Below, one piece after another: positions 35,310 through 45,559 of a stretch of 64,000 nt of DNA (its first letter is position 1; each line of letters starts with the position of its first letter). The stretch is from Plasmopara viticola. Lineage: Eukaryota > Oomycota > Peronosporomycetes > Peronosporales > Peronosporaceae. The stretch lies in assembly GCA_001695595.3 (NCBI GenBank), contig MBPM02000070.1, positions 124,001 to 188,000 on the forward strand. Direction: 5' to 3'. The notes under the pieces are model-generated. The model saw nothing but the letters and a program-made list of their open reading frames with translations, was not told where the DNA came from and did no database searches. The position numbers and the translations under genes were made by a program.

Positions 35310-36190
35310 TTCAAATTTAATCCGGGACTCGTCTGATTATCTCAAATATCTGGTCCGAAATTGGTAAATCGAATGCTCCACCTTCACATAAGCCTCTTTT
35401 TTCTTAAGATCCGGCTATATGGTAAAATTTTTACTGTTTAAGTCTCGACTTGCTTTGTAAGAGTCTATTCGTCGTGAATGTCAATCCGATAGAAATCATG
35501 GAGAAAAAAGGGGTAAAGTATGTATTTGTGTACTGCCTTGATAACAGAGACCAATAAGGATTGTACTTGTCGAGTGGACTTCACGTGCAGTCGACAAAGG
35601 TTTATTATTGGTATAAGTCAGGGGTAATAGATTCTTCGCATACGTAATTGGTCGTAAGTCGGTCACAAAATTACAAGTGTTTTTGCGCTGTTTCGACAAA
35701 AAGTTACTACTGGAAGGATAGATTTATTAACTCCATCGAGCGTAGTCGGTAAGGCGACATTAGATGAAAATGGGTAGTGCGATGCTAGCGTGCATGGACC
35801 CTATGTCTGAATTCGAAGACTACGTACGAGGAAGAGCTAGGCGCGCAACGTATGTTACATTTCTGTTTATAACAAAGGATGCAATAAAGCTTTTTCTATT
35901 ACAGATCAGGTTTTGCAGCTGAATATACAGTGTGTTTTTTGCCTCGGTTATTTCCCGCCCAGCATTTCTTTTGCCGGCTATAGTTATTGTTTCCTTTGTA
36001 TGTTCCAATTTGTATCATTATGACAGCTGAATGATATGACTGGTTGTCAGCACCACTCAATACAAATGTTAGGTCAACAGCGAAAATTCAATAAAAGAAG
36101 ATTTGTACCTTTCCTCGTCCTTTTTGCTATCTGGTAGCATACTTCTATCCTCTATTCCGAACTAGCAACGAGACCCGAGCCTCCCTTTTC
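35310..36190 (+). repeat. Shared upstream flank of effector gene 3
   Basis: Non-coding. It matches the reverse complement of 41480-42330 and, in direct orientation, 48930-49560. Landmarks are GGACTCGTCTGA near 35328, AAGCCTCTTTTTTCTTAAGATCC near 35391, and CTATCTGGTAGCATA near 36127. Since it is the same DNA as upstream of minus-strand effectors but inverted, it travels with the gene as part of the duplicated module. Confidence 0.6.
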
Positions 36191-36229
36191 GTCACAATCA
36201 CTTTCGACTGCAACGTCTCAAGACCAAGT
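36191..36229 (+). promoter_or_regulatory. Conserved block just upstream of effector start
   Basis: GTCACAATCACTTTCGAC followed by TGCAACGTCTCAAGACCAAG directly before the ATG. The same words at the same spacing precede 23233-24921, 39811-41439 and the pseudogene at 53452. A 5' leader or initiator role is inference. Confidence 0.45.
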
Positions 36230-37849
36230 ATGCGCCTCCTCGTTGTCGTACGTACTGCCATCATTCTCTTTTGCAATGTTAGCACGTGTTTTGACACTAC
36301 CTCGAACACAAGAGGCGACGACAAAGATGAATCCTCGTTTAGTGGCACGAACGAAGAAGCGAGAGGAAAGGAAGCGGTAAATCTAATAAGTCGTTTGGCT
36401 AAACGGAAAGTCGGAACAGCCGAGGCGATTGAAGATTTTTCGAGCAAACTTACGAAGAGACCAAGATACAACAGTGATATTCACTATATGATGGTGGAAG
36501 ATGACTTTTGGCAATCAATGGAAAAGAAAACGGACGTTTGGTTGAAGGAAAAGACTAATCCAAAGACTGTTTTTTCGTACTTGAACCTTGAAAGCGTCGT
36601 TCAACAAGAATTGGACCTAGTCGCAGTGAAGTACGACCCCAAGCTCATTTTGTGGTTTCGCTATATTTTAAGGTTCAGGCGTATGGACAGGACGGGTTCA
36701 AATTACGCAGCATTTAACAACAAGGATCTAGTGGAGTTTCTGGCCGAACAATTTCGGCTACAAAACAATCTGAAATTGTCACTTTCGCTTCACGATGAGA
36801 CACTCTTCAATCCATATGTACCAGTGGTGTCACTGTTCGACTCTTATCGGAACGAGGTGGGTATGCGGGACTTTGGTGCGGATATGCTGGCGTATATGGT
36901 CACGGACTCGATCACCACGGAACTTTTGCTGAATACATGGCTTCGAAAGCAGGAGTCACCAGAAACAATTTTCAATGACTTGCGTCTCGAATACGAAGAA
37001 GGTCTGTCTCATACTAGCGATGTGACTGTGTTTACTGTGTGGCTGCAATACGTCAAGAAGTGCTTGAATTCAGATGTTGTGGACTTTGACATTGTCCGCT
37101 TTGTTCATTCGAAATTGCCGATAATGTATACGCCGCGTGCGAAGGTTATGTTTGAGTCCAATGCGCTTGAGAGTGTGTTGGGAGATGTCGAATACGAGAC
37201 TTCGAACCTTGCAGCGCATGTGCGAGACATTTGGCGGCGCTACCCTCAAAAAATGATTGTTTTCCGGGGACTTGTTAACAAGAAGATAACACCCGATAAC
37301 ATTAACAAGTTCGTGGAAGTCATTGCGTCAATAGGCTTTTATATCGAATCTAAGCCATTTAAGGGCGATTTTATGTTTGATTTGCTGAATGAAAAGCATT
37401 CGTTTGATGAAGTCGTCATACTTTTTCAAGGGCTTGAGCAATCAGTCGAGCGCTTTAAATTTTTAACTACAAGTGCGCAACGTGTCGTGAAGAGTTACGC
37501 ACACGCTATGGTGCAGTACCTTTCTGATCCCTCATCCATGTTGCAACTTTCACAGCTGGACATTCCTCCCGAAGTGAAATTAGATCAACTTATTTCTGAC
37601 AATGTTGCGGTTTCGGTTATTCAGGGTTGGTTTCCATTTTTCGTGGCGCATTATCGGCGTGTGGAAAAGAAAAGTATTCGAGAAGCCATTATCGATGTGA
37701 TACTATTATTGCATAAGAAATTGCCGTATACAGGAGATTCGCACGTTTCGTGGCTGACGATAGTAGAGGATTTACAGAATAATGACGCCCGTATTCGATC
37801 AGCTTTAAAGTTCCTGCAACACATGGATAGAGAGCCGGTTGATTACTAG
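36230..37849 (+). CDS. Secreted LWY-domain RXLR-like effector (539 aa)
   Basis: Predicted secreted effector. Signal peptide 1-20 (MRLLVVVRTAI..CNVSTC). The RXLR site is reduced to TRGDD (27-31); EEAR is at 42-45, so the spacer is about 28 residues shorter than in 2770-4467. W modules: W103 with W142 and Y145, preceded by TNPKTVFSYL; W227 with W261 and Y264, preceded by ESPETIF. RAKVMFESNALESVLGDV is intact. It is nearly identical to 39811-41439 through the C-terminal third, but differs sharply in three short windows: after the EAR motif, near FRGLVNKK, and near RFKFLTTSA. Single exon, no breaks. Convergent with 39811-41439, with 1.96 kb between stops. Confidence 0.9.
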   Translation: MRLLVVVRTAIILFCNVSTCFDTTSNTRGDDKDESSFSGTNEEARGKEAVNLISRLAKRKVGTAEAIEDFSSKLTKRPRYNSDIHYMMVEDDFWQSMEKKTDVWLKEKTNPKTVFSYLNLESVVQQELDLVAVKYDPKLILWFRYILRFRRMDRTGSNYAAFNNKDLVEFLAEQFRLQNNLKLSLSLHDETLFNPYVPVVSLFDSYRNEVGMRDFGADMLAYMVTDSITTELLLNTWLRKQESPETIFNDLRLEYEEGLSHTSDVTVFTVWLQYVKKCLNSDVVDFDIVRFVHSKLPIMYTPRAKVMFESNALESVLGDVEYETSNLAAHVRDIWRRYPQKMIVFRGLVNKKITPDNINKFVEVIASIGFYIESKPFKGDFMFDLLNEKHSFDEVVILFQGLEQSVERFKFLTTSAQRVVKSYAHAMVQYLSDPSSMLQLSQLDIPPEVKLDQLISDNVAVSVIQGWFPFFVAHYRRVEKKSIREAIIDVILLLHKKLPYTGDSHVSWLTIVEDLQNNDARIRSALKFLQHMDREPVDY

Positions 37850-38900
37850 GATCATCTTGGTGAATTGTGTTGTGTGCACGAATCAGTTGCCGGTCTCAAA
37901 GCGAAGTAGCCCACAGCTTTAAGCAATAGAATCTCAGATTTAAAATTCCAGTTCCGTGGCAACTCTTCTAGTCTGTATTTCTCTTTTGTTAGTGACCTCA
38001 ATCCATTCACTTTGATTAGAGAACGAGGTCGTCGACTCGCCAGATCAAAAGCTTACTTTATCGAAAGTACAAAGCACTGCAAAATGAATATTGTGGTAGC
38101 CAAGAGGAGAAGCGCAAAGTTGGCAGAATGCGCGTGACGGATTTGCTGAAAGTAGTGTAGGCTCTGTCAGATACTCATTATGTTCAGGATCCTTCAAGTA
38201 CGACCACACAGTGGTGACTTTTACAACTAACTCTCTAATCTCGGCTTTTTTGCATCAATTTGTTGTAAAACCGATCGTGAAAGCTTCTCCGAATAAGTAG
38301 AGTTGCTAATATGACTGTCTGTACCACCAATTGAGTTGTGCGCTTTACTTAATGTGTCACTTTATGCTGTCGCGTGGGTAATAGTCTCTTCTCGATGTGT
38401 TTAATTAAGGAATGGCTAATCACGTAAGTTTGTGCTCAACTGATATGATTTTCTTTGCTGCTTTGCAAAAGCAGCCAGGTAAGTACACACGTAACGCATT
38501 TTTACAGACATTAACTCAACACTTAACAAAACTATATCTGTTTTTCCGTTCTAGCGGGGCACCGTGAGTGCGCTGCTGTCGACTATCGAATCTTGCTGAG
38601 ATAAGAAATCATATTTGGCCTCGACGAATTGATACTCATTACTTTTGCAGCAATTTTAATGATTTGTGCGATTATGACGCAGTCCACGCAAAGAAGCAAT
38701 AGTCGCAGTAAATTTGGTAATAATACGTACAGGTTTGCACCATTAGTGTATTGGCTTTGGCTGCTGGATCTGATATCAGGGCATCAAATGTACTATAACA
38801 GGCCGTATAAAGTGTCAGAGTCATACAGCGATACGCGCTTTCTCCCCTGAGCATGCAGGTCTTGGCTAAGATGTTGCTGGTCAATTTATTTATTGAGATT
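37850..38900 (+). repeat. Shared 3' flank of effector gene 3
   Basis: Matches 54925-55990 in direct orientation and 39317-39810 and 1730-2769 inverted. It includes the GAGGTCGTCGACTCG block at 38025-38040 and, further out, the intron-like module at 38412-38604. Apart from that module, nothing in it looks coding. Confidence 0.6.
38412..38604 (+). other. Possible tiny two-exon ORF in effector 3' flank
   Basis: ATG at 38412, exon 1 to 38478, then GTAAGTAC...TTTTTCCGTTCTAG (38479-38554, 76 bp), then exon 2 to a TAA at 38602-38604. Splicing gives a 38-residue frame ending HRECAAVDYRILLR. Paralogous copies keep the splice-like signals at 21398-21474, but have lost them at 55558-55635 and near 2100-2180. 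The predicted peptide has no known family. It may be a relic exon pair rather than a gene. Confidence 0.25.
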
Positions 38901-38977
38901 AGCGATGGTGAACTTCATGCTAACAGATATTGTACTCGATCTCAAATCTTTGAGTTTAATCATAATGCAAATATTAT

Positions 38978-39308
38978 TGTATTGTATTGTATTACGTTAT
39001 CGTGTTGCCAAGTTATGCACGTGCTAGGCTCAGTCTGGCTAGTCCACGGCATAGAGTGGTGTCCGCATACGTCGAGTCTCGTTCGGCGGGCAGTGCAGCC
39101 AGCACCGAGGTCGTGAGGATCTTCCATTATTTTGTTTATCTCTGACTTGGTAAGAGCCCAGATGGCGCTCTGGTGCTGGAGACCGTCGCGTCGAGGGTAA
39201 GACTCGTTAGAGACCTGCAGACGCCCGAGAGCACCTGCCCGAAGCGCGCGAGCATTTAGCCCCCGCGGCGGAAGGAGGGCGTCACCCCAACCTTTTCCAA
39301 AAAAAGAG
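38978..39308 (-). mobile_element. Short LINE-derived element, copy B
   Basis: A 331-bp minus-strand copy. Its tail is ATTGTATTGTATTACG at the low-coordinate end and its head CCTTTTCCAAAAAAAGAG at the other. Target-site duplication AATATTAT at 38970-38977 and 39309-39316. Internal layout is as in copy A. It lies between the convergent effectors 36230-37849 and 39811-41439. Confidence 0.83.
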
Positions 39309-39316
39309 AATATTAT

Positions 39317-39810
39317 ATATGCTACAATTAGGTCACCACATTTATAATAGCTTTTCATTGATGAGCTCAAATAAAGTTCCGTAATTGCATACTCCATAAC
39401 CGTAATTCTAATCTTAACGCATGAAGAAGCTCACGAACGCATCGTCAACGTTTGTGGTTATACTACAACTCCAGCCAAAGTGAAAATTGAAATCTCTGCT
39501 CAAAACATTTAAGCGCATTCTACCAACCTTGCGCTTCTCCTCTTGGCTAAAGTCACTTTCATAAGAAAGTATTTTATATTGCAGTGATTTGTACTTTCGA
39601 TAAAGTAAGCTTTCGATTTGTCGAGTTGACGACCTCGTCTTCTTATTAAATTGAATGTATTGAGGTCACTAACAAAAGAGATATGCAGACTAGAGAAGTT
39701 GGCACGAAACTGAAATTTTAAATCTAGGTTTGATTGTTAAAAGCTGTTGGCTACTTCGCTTTGAGACCGGCAACCAATACAAGCACACGAATCAATTCAA
39801 CTCGATGATC
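39317..39810 (-). repeat. Shared 3' flank of effector gene 4
   Basis: Matches, inverted, the first 450 bp after 36230-37849, including the GTCGACGACCTCGTC-like word near 39625-39640. Bases 39415-39480 share a short stretch with 16855-16930. Non-coding. Confidence 0.55.
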
Positions 39811-41439
39811 CTAGTAGTCAACCGGCTTTCTATCCATGTGTTGCAGGAACTTTAAAGCTGATCGAATACGAGCGTCATGATTCTGTAAATCCTCTACTAT
39901 CGTCAGCCACGAAACGTGCGAATCTCCTGTATACGGCAATTTCTTATGCAATAATAGTATCACATCGATAATGGCTTCTCGAATACTTTTCTTTTCCACA
40001 CGCCGATAATGCGCCACGAAAAATGGAAACCAACCCTGAATAACCGAAACCGCAACATTGTCAGAAATAAGTTGATCTAATTTCACTTCGGGAGGAATGT
40101 CCGGCTGTGAAAGTTGCAACATGGATGATGGATCAGAAAGGTACTGCACCATAGCGTGTGCGTAACTCTTCACGACACGTTGACCACGTGGTGTCGGTAA
40201 TAGAAAGCTCTCGACTGATTGCTCAAGGTCTTGAAAAAGTATGACGACTTCATCAAACGAATGCTTTTCATTCAGCAAATCAAACATAAGATCGCCATTA
40301 AATGGCTTAGATTCCACATAAAAGCCTATAGACGCAATGACTTCCACGAACGTCTGGATATTATCCGGTGTAATCTTCTGAAATAAAATTCTTCGATAAT
40401 AAAATAAGTCTTGAGGGAAGCGCCGCCATATGTCTCGCACACGCGCTGCAAGGTTCGAAGTCTTGTATTCGACATCTCCCAACACACTTTCAAGCGCATT
40501 GGACTCGAACATAACCTTCGCGCGCGGCGTATACATTATCGGCAATTTCGAATGGACAAAGCGGACAATGTCAAAGTCCACAACATCTGAATTCAAGCAC
40601 TTCTTGACGTATTGCAGCCACACAGTAAACACAGTCACATCGCTAGTACGAGTCAGACCTTCTTCATATTCGAGACGCAAGTTTTTGAAAATTGTTTCTG
40701 GTGACTCCTTCTCTCGAAGCCATGTATTCAGCAAAAGTTCCGTGGTGATCGAGTCCGTGACCATGTACGCCAGCATATCCGCACCAAAGTCCTCCATACC
40801 CACCTCTTTTCGATAAGAGTCGAACAGTGACACCACCGGTACATATGGATTGAAGAGTATTTCATCGTGAGGCGAAAGTGAAAATTTCAGATTGTTTTGT
40901 AGCCGAAATTGTTCGGCCAGAAACTCCACTAGCTCCTTGTTGTTGAATGCTGCGTAATTTGAACCCGTTCTGTCCATATGCCTGTAATTTAAAATATAGC
41001 GAAACCACAAAATAAGCTTGGGGTCGTACTTCAATGCGACTAGGTCCAATTCTTGTTGAACGACGCTTTCAAGTTTCAAGTACGAGAAAACAGTCTTTGG
41101 ATTAGTCATTTCCTTCAACCAAACGTCCGTTTTATCTTCCATTGATTGCCAAAAGTCATCTTCCACCATCATATAGTGAATATCTCCATTGTATCTTGGT
41201 CTCTTTGTAAGATTGCTCAAAAAATCTTCAATCGCCTCGGCTGTTCCGACTTGCCGATCAGCCATGTGCACAGACGAGCGACCAATTAGATTTGCCACTC
41301 CATTTCCTCTTGCTTCCTCGTTCGTGCCATTAAACGAGGACTTGTCTTTGTCATCGCGTCTTGTATCCGAGGTAGTGCCAAAACAAGTGCATACATTCAA
41401 AAAGAAAATGATGGCAGTACGTAGGATGAGGAGGCGCAT
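39811..41439 (-). CDS. Secreted LWY-domain RXLR-like effector (542 aa)
   Basis: Predicted secreted effector. The frame is open for 34 codons before the chosen ATG, but the family-wide MRLLIL start and signal peptide (1-20, ending CTCF) place translation at 41439. TRRDD (26-30) stands at the RXLR position and EEAR at 41-44. W modules: W107 with W145, Y148 and Y152, preceded by TNPKTVFSYL; W240 with W274 and Y277, preceded by ESPETIF. RAKVMFESNALESVLGDV is intact. It is a close inverted duplicate of 36230-37849 and identical to it over most of the last 110 residues. Single exon, no breaks. Its upstream flank carries a LINE-derived insertion about 1 kb away. Confidence 0.9.
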   Translation of the reverse strand: MRLLILRTAIIFFLNVCTCFGTTSDTRRDDKDKSSFNGTNEEARGNGVANLIGRSSVHMADRQVGTAEAIEDFLSNLTKRPRYNGDIHYMMVEDDFWQSMEDKTDVWLKEMTNPKTVFSYLKLESVVQQELDLVALKYDPKLILWFRYILNYRHMDRTGSNYAAFNNKELVEFLAEQFRLQNNLKFSLSPHDEILFNPYVPVVSLFDSYRKEVGMEDFGADMLAYMVTDSITTELLLNTWLREKESPETIFKNLRLEYEEGLTRTSDVTVFTVWLQYVKKCLNSDVVDFDIVRFVHSKLPIMYTPRAKVMFESNALESVLGDVEYKTSNLAARVRDIWRRFPQDLFYYRRILFQKITPDNIQTFVEVIASIGFYVESKPFNGDLMFDLLNEKHSFDEVVILFQDLEQSVESFLLPTPRGQRVVKSYAHAMVQYLSDPSSMLQLSQPDIPPEVKLDQLISDNVAVSVIQGWFPFFVAHYRRVEKKSIREAIIDVILLLHKKLPYTGDSHVSWLTIVEDLQNHDARIRSALKFLQHMDRKPVDY

Positions 41440-41478
41440 GCTCGGTCTTGAGACGTTGCAGTTGAAAGTGATTTTGAC
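41440..41478 (-). promoter_or_regulatory. Conserved block just upstream of effector start
   Basis: GTCAAAATCACTTTCAAC and GCAACGTCTCAAGACC precede the ATG, almost as in 36191-36229. Likely 5' leader or initiator region. Confidence 0.45.
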
Positions 41479-42433
41479 GAAAAGGCTTGGATTTCGTGGA
41501 AAGTACGGAATAGAGGATAGAACAATGCTACCAGATAGCAAAAAGGACGAGGCTGCACGTACAGAGCACGCAAGTGGTACAAATCTTCTTTAAATCAATT
41601 TTTCTCTTGACCCAACATTTGTATTGAGTAATGCTGACAACCAATCGTACCAATTAGCTGATTAAGTATGAAAATTTTGAAAATACAGTAGGAACTACAA
41701 CCACAATATTCTAGCCGGCAAAAGAAATACTGGGCGGGAAATAATCGAGGCAGTAAAACACACTGTACGTTTAGAATTGGGTTGCTGCAAACTGATCTGT
41801 AATAGAAAAAGCTTTAAGCTGAACAATGGTAACGGAATTGCTTCCTTTATAGTCTAGCTCTCCTTCGTACGCCTTCTTCAATTTCAGACTTAGAGTCTAA
41901 GCACGCTAGTATCGCACTGCTAATTTTCATCCAATGTCGCCGTACCGACTTGGAATTAATACACCTACCGTTTCGGTAAATACTTTTTGGCGAAGCAGCG
42001 CACAAAATCGACCGACAATGTGCACAAACGATCAAATACGTAAACGAAGAATCAAAAACCCTGACTTATACCAATAAAAAACCTTCGTCAAACGCACGTG
42101 ATGTCCTCTCGACAAGTACAATATTATTAGTCTCTGACACTAAGGCAAAACACAAATTCGTACTTTGCCTTTTTTTTCTTTCCATCGGACGGCGAGATAG
42201 ACTTTTACAGAGCAAGCCAAAACCCGAACAGTAACATTTCAGCCAAGTAGCTGGATCTTGAGAAAATAGAGGCTTGAGTGAGGATGCACACTGATGACGA
42301 TTAGATTCACAATTTTGGACCTGGAGTCAAACGAGTTCCGGACTCGATATAACATGGCAGCGTTACTATCCAATACATTTAATTTAATTCAACTTCAATA
42401 GGTTAAATTGTGCAATACGACGTAGGTTAACAA
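41479..42433 (-). repeat. Shared upstream flank of effector gene 4
   Basis: Inverted match to 35310-36190 and 48850-50790. Bases 41700-41740 (minus: CCGGCTAGAATATTGTGG) are the uninterrupted counterpart of the site that carries copy D at 49576-50730. No coding potential. Confidence 0.6.
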
Positions 42434-42444
42434 TGTACTGCAAT

Positions 42445-42769
42445 GTAATGTAATGTATTACGTTATCGCGTTGCCAAGTTATGCACGTGCTAGGCTCAGT
42501 CTGGCTAGTCCACGGCATAGAGTGGTGTCCGCATACGTCGGGTCTCGTTTGGCGGGCAGTGCAGCCAGCACCGAGGTCGTGAGGGTCTTCCATTATTTTG
42601 CTTAGATCTGACTTGGTTAGAGCCCAGGTGGCACCCGGTGCTGGAGACCGTCGCGTCGAGGGTGAGACTCGTTAGAGACCTGCAGATGCCCGAGAGTACC
42701 TGCCCGAAGCGCGCGAGCATTTAGTTCCCGCGCTTGGAAGGAGGGCGTCACCCCAACCTTTTCCAAGCG
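42445..42769 (-). mobile_element. Short LINE-derived element, copy C
   Basis: 325 bp, minus strand, tail GTAATGTAATGTATTACG at the low end. Perfect 11-bp target-site duplication TGTACTGCAAT at 42434-42444 and 42770-42780. The uninterrupted counterpart of the site is at 48810-48850. Confidence 0.88.
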
Positions 42770-42780
42770 TGTACTGCAAT

Positions 42781-45050
42781 ATATTCGAGAATTACGCGAT
42801 ATTCCTGGATAGTTTTAATTGTCTCGTTAACAAAGTTTGGTTCCCTTTAGAAGAAGTTGGCCGTTCTAATTTAAAAACAATGACTCAGGGGTCATCTTTA
42901 TTCTTTTCACATTGCGCGCTGTTGCGGCTTTTAGGAGACCCACTAAAGACGATCGCAAGGCTTATACTTCCTCTTAGCAATGTTACACACAATAGTCTAC
43001 CAGCTATGGCCAGCTTGTTGATAGCTTCTAAGCAAACTTTATTCAAAAATTGCTCTACAGCCATATCGCAGCGTCTTTGGATTAGCTTAAGAGCAACTTT
43101 ACAATTGCAAAATTAAATATTTCACGATTGGATGTTTCGAGAGAAATGTGGGTAGCTACACCATGGAAGCCTCACTAAGATACCTACGCTACTTTGCTCT
43201 CGATCCTTTACAGTAAATAAAGAGCACATCAAGTTTGGAAAATGTCAGTGAGCCACACAGCGCCTAGCACAAAGAAGGCGTGCAGGAAGATCTAGAATCT
43301 ACGCTGAGCGACTGTATACTAATTTCGGTCTTGAGGAGATTACGTGTGCAATAGATTGCAGTCTACCTTTTATGTATCTCGTTTACCACCCGTGTTGTCT
43401 TCATTTGAGGCTCTACAAGCACTGGCTGCACCACGGCCTCTCGCCTTGACGATCAACCTACTTTTTCTTCTGTACGCATTCGTCCCCATTCTACTGTCCA
43501 GTATTGACTGGAAAATACGAGCTCTGCCTCTCTCTGCTTAAGAACGCGTACAGCGACAACATCATAGCGAGGCTTTTGCGCACACTTCTAACAATACATA
43601 CAGTGCATGATGTAAGAGCTGAAAGACACTTCCAATCCTGCGCATTTTGACTTCGACCATCGTTAATACGTTCTTATTTGCAAGCAAGGAAGGTGTGAGC
43701 TGCATATAAGTTATACGATCTGTATTCAAACAGCCACTTCCTAAACAAGTCAAAATGAATGTACTAACAAACAGATGCCCGCCTCCCGATCAACTTTTAC
43801 GAGTGTAGGCTACGACGTTGAATAAGATAACTCAAATTGCTCATCAAGACTATAGCAGTCACACACAGACTCGCTTCTTCACAATACATGGGAGGGAAAA
43901 TTTCTTATCCTATAGGACCTAGAGTATTGGTTGTTGCGTCCGTGGATCCGCAATCTTAAATGTTGCCGAGCAAAACACTATCCACCCGTGAAGTAGCAAA
44001 CAACACCCAAATCTGTCATAAAAGGGTCCGACAAAGCGGGCATTCACCTCACCCAAGGGCTGCGACGGGTAACTGGCAAAAGCCGTGCCTCAAGGTATAA
44101 CCCGCTAGTCACCAATATGGGCGAAATTTCCTCCCTAGAGACACACTGGTATGCTTCTTCTATATTTCAAGGTACATAATTCTGATGACGGTGGAAAGCA
44201 CACTCCACTTGCTCTACTGAATAGCAAGATGGCTGTCATTTATTACAGATTATAAACTTCGTGTTGCATACAAGTCTAATACCTATTATGTGCTTGTTGA
44301 TGCGCTTTCGTGTAGACTGATACATGAGCTGATCCAAATTAGCAAATATATATAAATGTCTATCGACAAAATCTATCCGTCCGGTAAATTGATCGAATGT
44401 CAATCAACGGCCTAAAATGCAATATTATCGCAGGCGTAGATACCAAATTCGAGTGACTTATTCCTTGACAGTGATTGCAGCTAGATTGTTACAAGTAGAC
44501 AAATGGTATGCTTAATTACAACTAAGATCCGATAGATAAATTTTGAGGCGCTTTGCGAGCGACAGAGCCTTTAAGTACGATATAATCTTGGAAGCATAGG
44601 ATGCTTCAATCACTGGTCATTTACACTTCGGACGCAATGGTGTCCGATAAGGGTTAGCGATTTGCTGCTGCGTTGAGCAAAGGCTGTTTTATCTATTGGG
44701 AGCTCATGCCGCTGCGTTTTAGCAAAGGCTGTTTTATCTATTGGGAGCTCATGCCGCTGCGTCTTAGCAAAGGCTGTTAAATCATCCACCGTACAAGCTT
44801 TGCAGTACGTGCACTATATGGGTCGATAACCGTCTGTGGTGGCAGTTTGAAATTTGTGCTTAATCTGCTGAATCGCTACTTATGGAGCTCCGTTTTGTGA
44901 TCTTTGTTTGCCAGTTAAGCAACAGGACATATTGAGTAAGGTGCCAAAACAGTAGCATTGCTCCTTGATGTTGTCTTTGTAGGGTCAATTGTCTTGGATC
45001 GGAACTCAACATCACAAGCATATTTTGGAAAAGCACTTTCAAAGTAGACA
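42781..45050 (-). repeat. Retroelement relic block (copy 3)
   Basis: Same sequence family as 27640-29800, 5700-6410 plus 10471-11560, and 61750-63950. It is interrupted near 45050 by, or passes into, the gypsy pol relic. A 45-bp tandem duplication occurs at 44676-44785. Open frames at 42769-43116 and 43344-43541 are not conserved in the other copies. Confidence 0.5.
44676..44785. repeat. 45-bp tandem duplication
   Basis: AGCAAAGGCTGTTTTATCT recurs at exact 45-bp steps (AGGCTG at 44681, 44726 and 44771), giving about 2.4 units. The related relic copies near 29505 and 63610 have a single unit, so the duplication is specific to this copy. Confidence 0.85.
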
Positions 45051-45559
45051 AAACATGCTCACTGTGGGCCAAACGCAAAACGATAGTTAGACTGTGCAAA
45101 TAAATCGCGTCGTCAAAGTCGGGTTGCACAGTGTTATCAAAGTGTAGAAGCAGCATGTTCCCACTCGTTGACTTTGCATTAAGCGTGACGTTGATCGAAG
45201 GAAACAAATTAAACTCTGTTTCATTATTGGCGGGAGGCGGAGACCTTCCGACCACTAAATCGTGGTGCGCGTTCGTGCGGCGCTGGAGCGCGTGCCGCGA
45301 GGCAGGGAGCCGCTTTCTCGACTGACTCGAGCTGGAGGAAGACCGCCGACAACGTCTATCGGCGGCTGCTTTTTGCTTGTCTACCGCATCCTCTAGCGCA
45401 TCTCGCACGAAGCAAACGATCGCCTGGCGCTGGAATTGAAGTCTAATGCTACTTCCTCGTCTGCCGACTTCACGATAGACTTGAAGAAGTAATAGCCTGC
45501 GTTGGGCGCCGCGGTCGATACGGTGCCAAGGTCGATCAAGGTTCTCGTCGCCCACTAAA

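Noticed and set aside
44860..45555. 231-codon minus-strand open frame as an independent gene
   Set aside because: Its start continues gypsy integrase C-terminal sequence in a shifted frame, and its end runs into relic DNA shared with non-coding copies.
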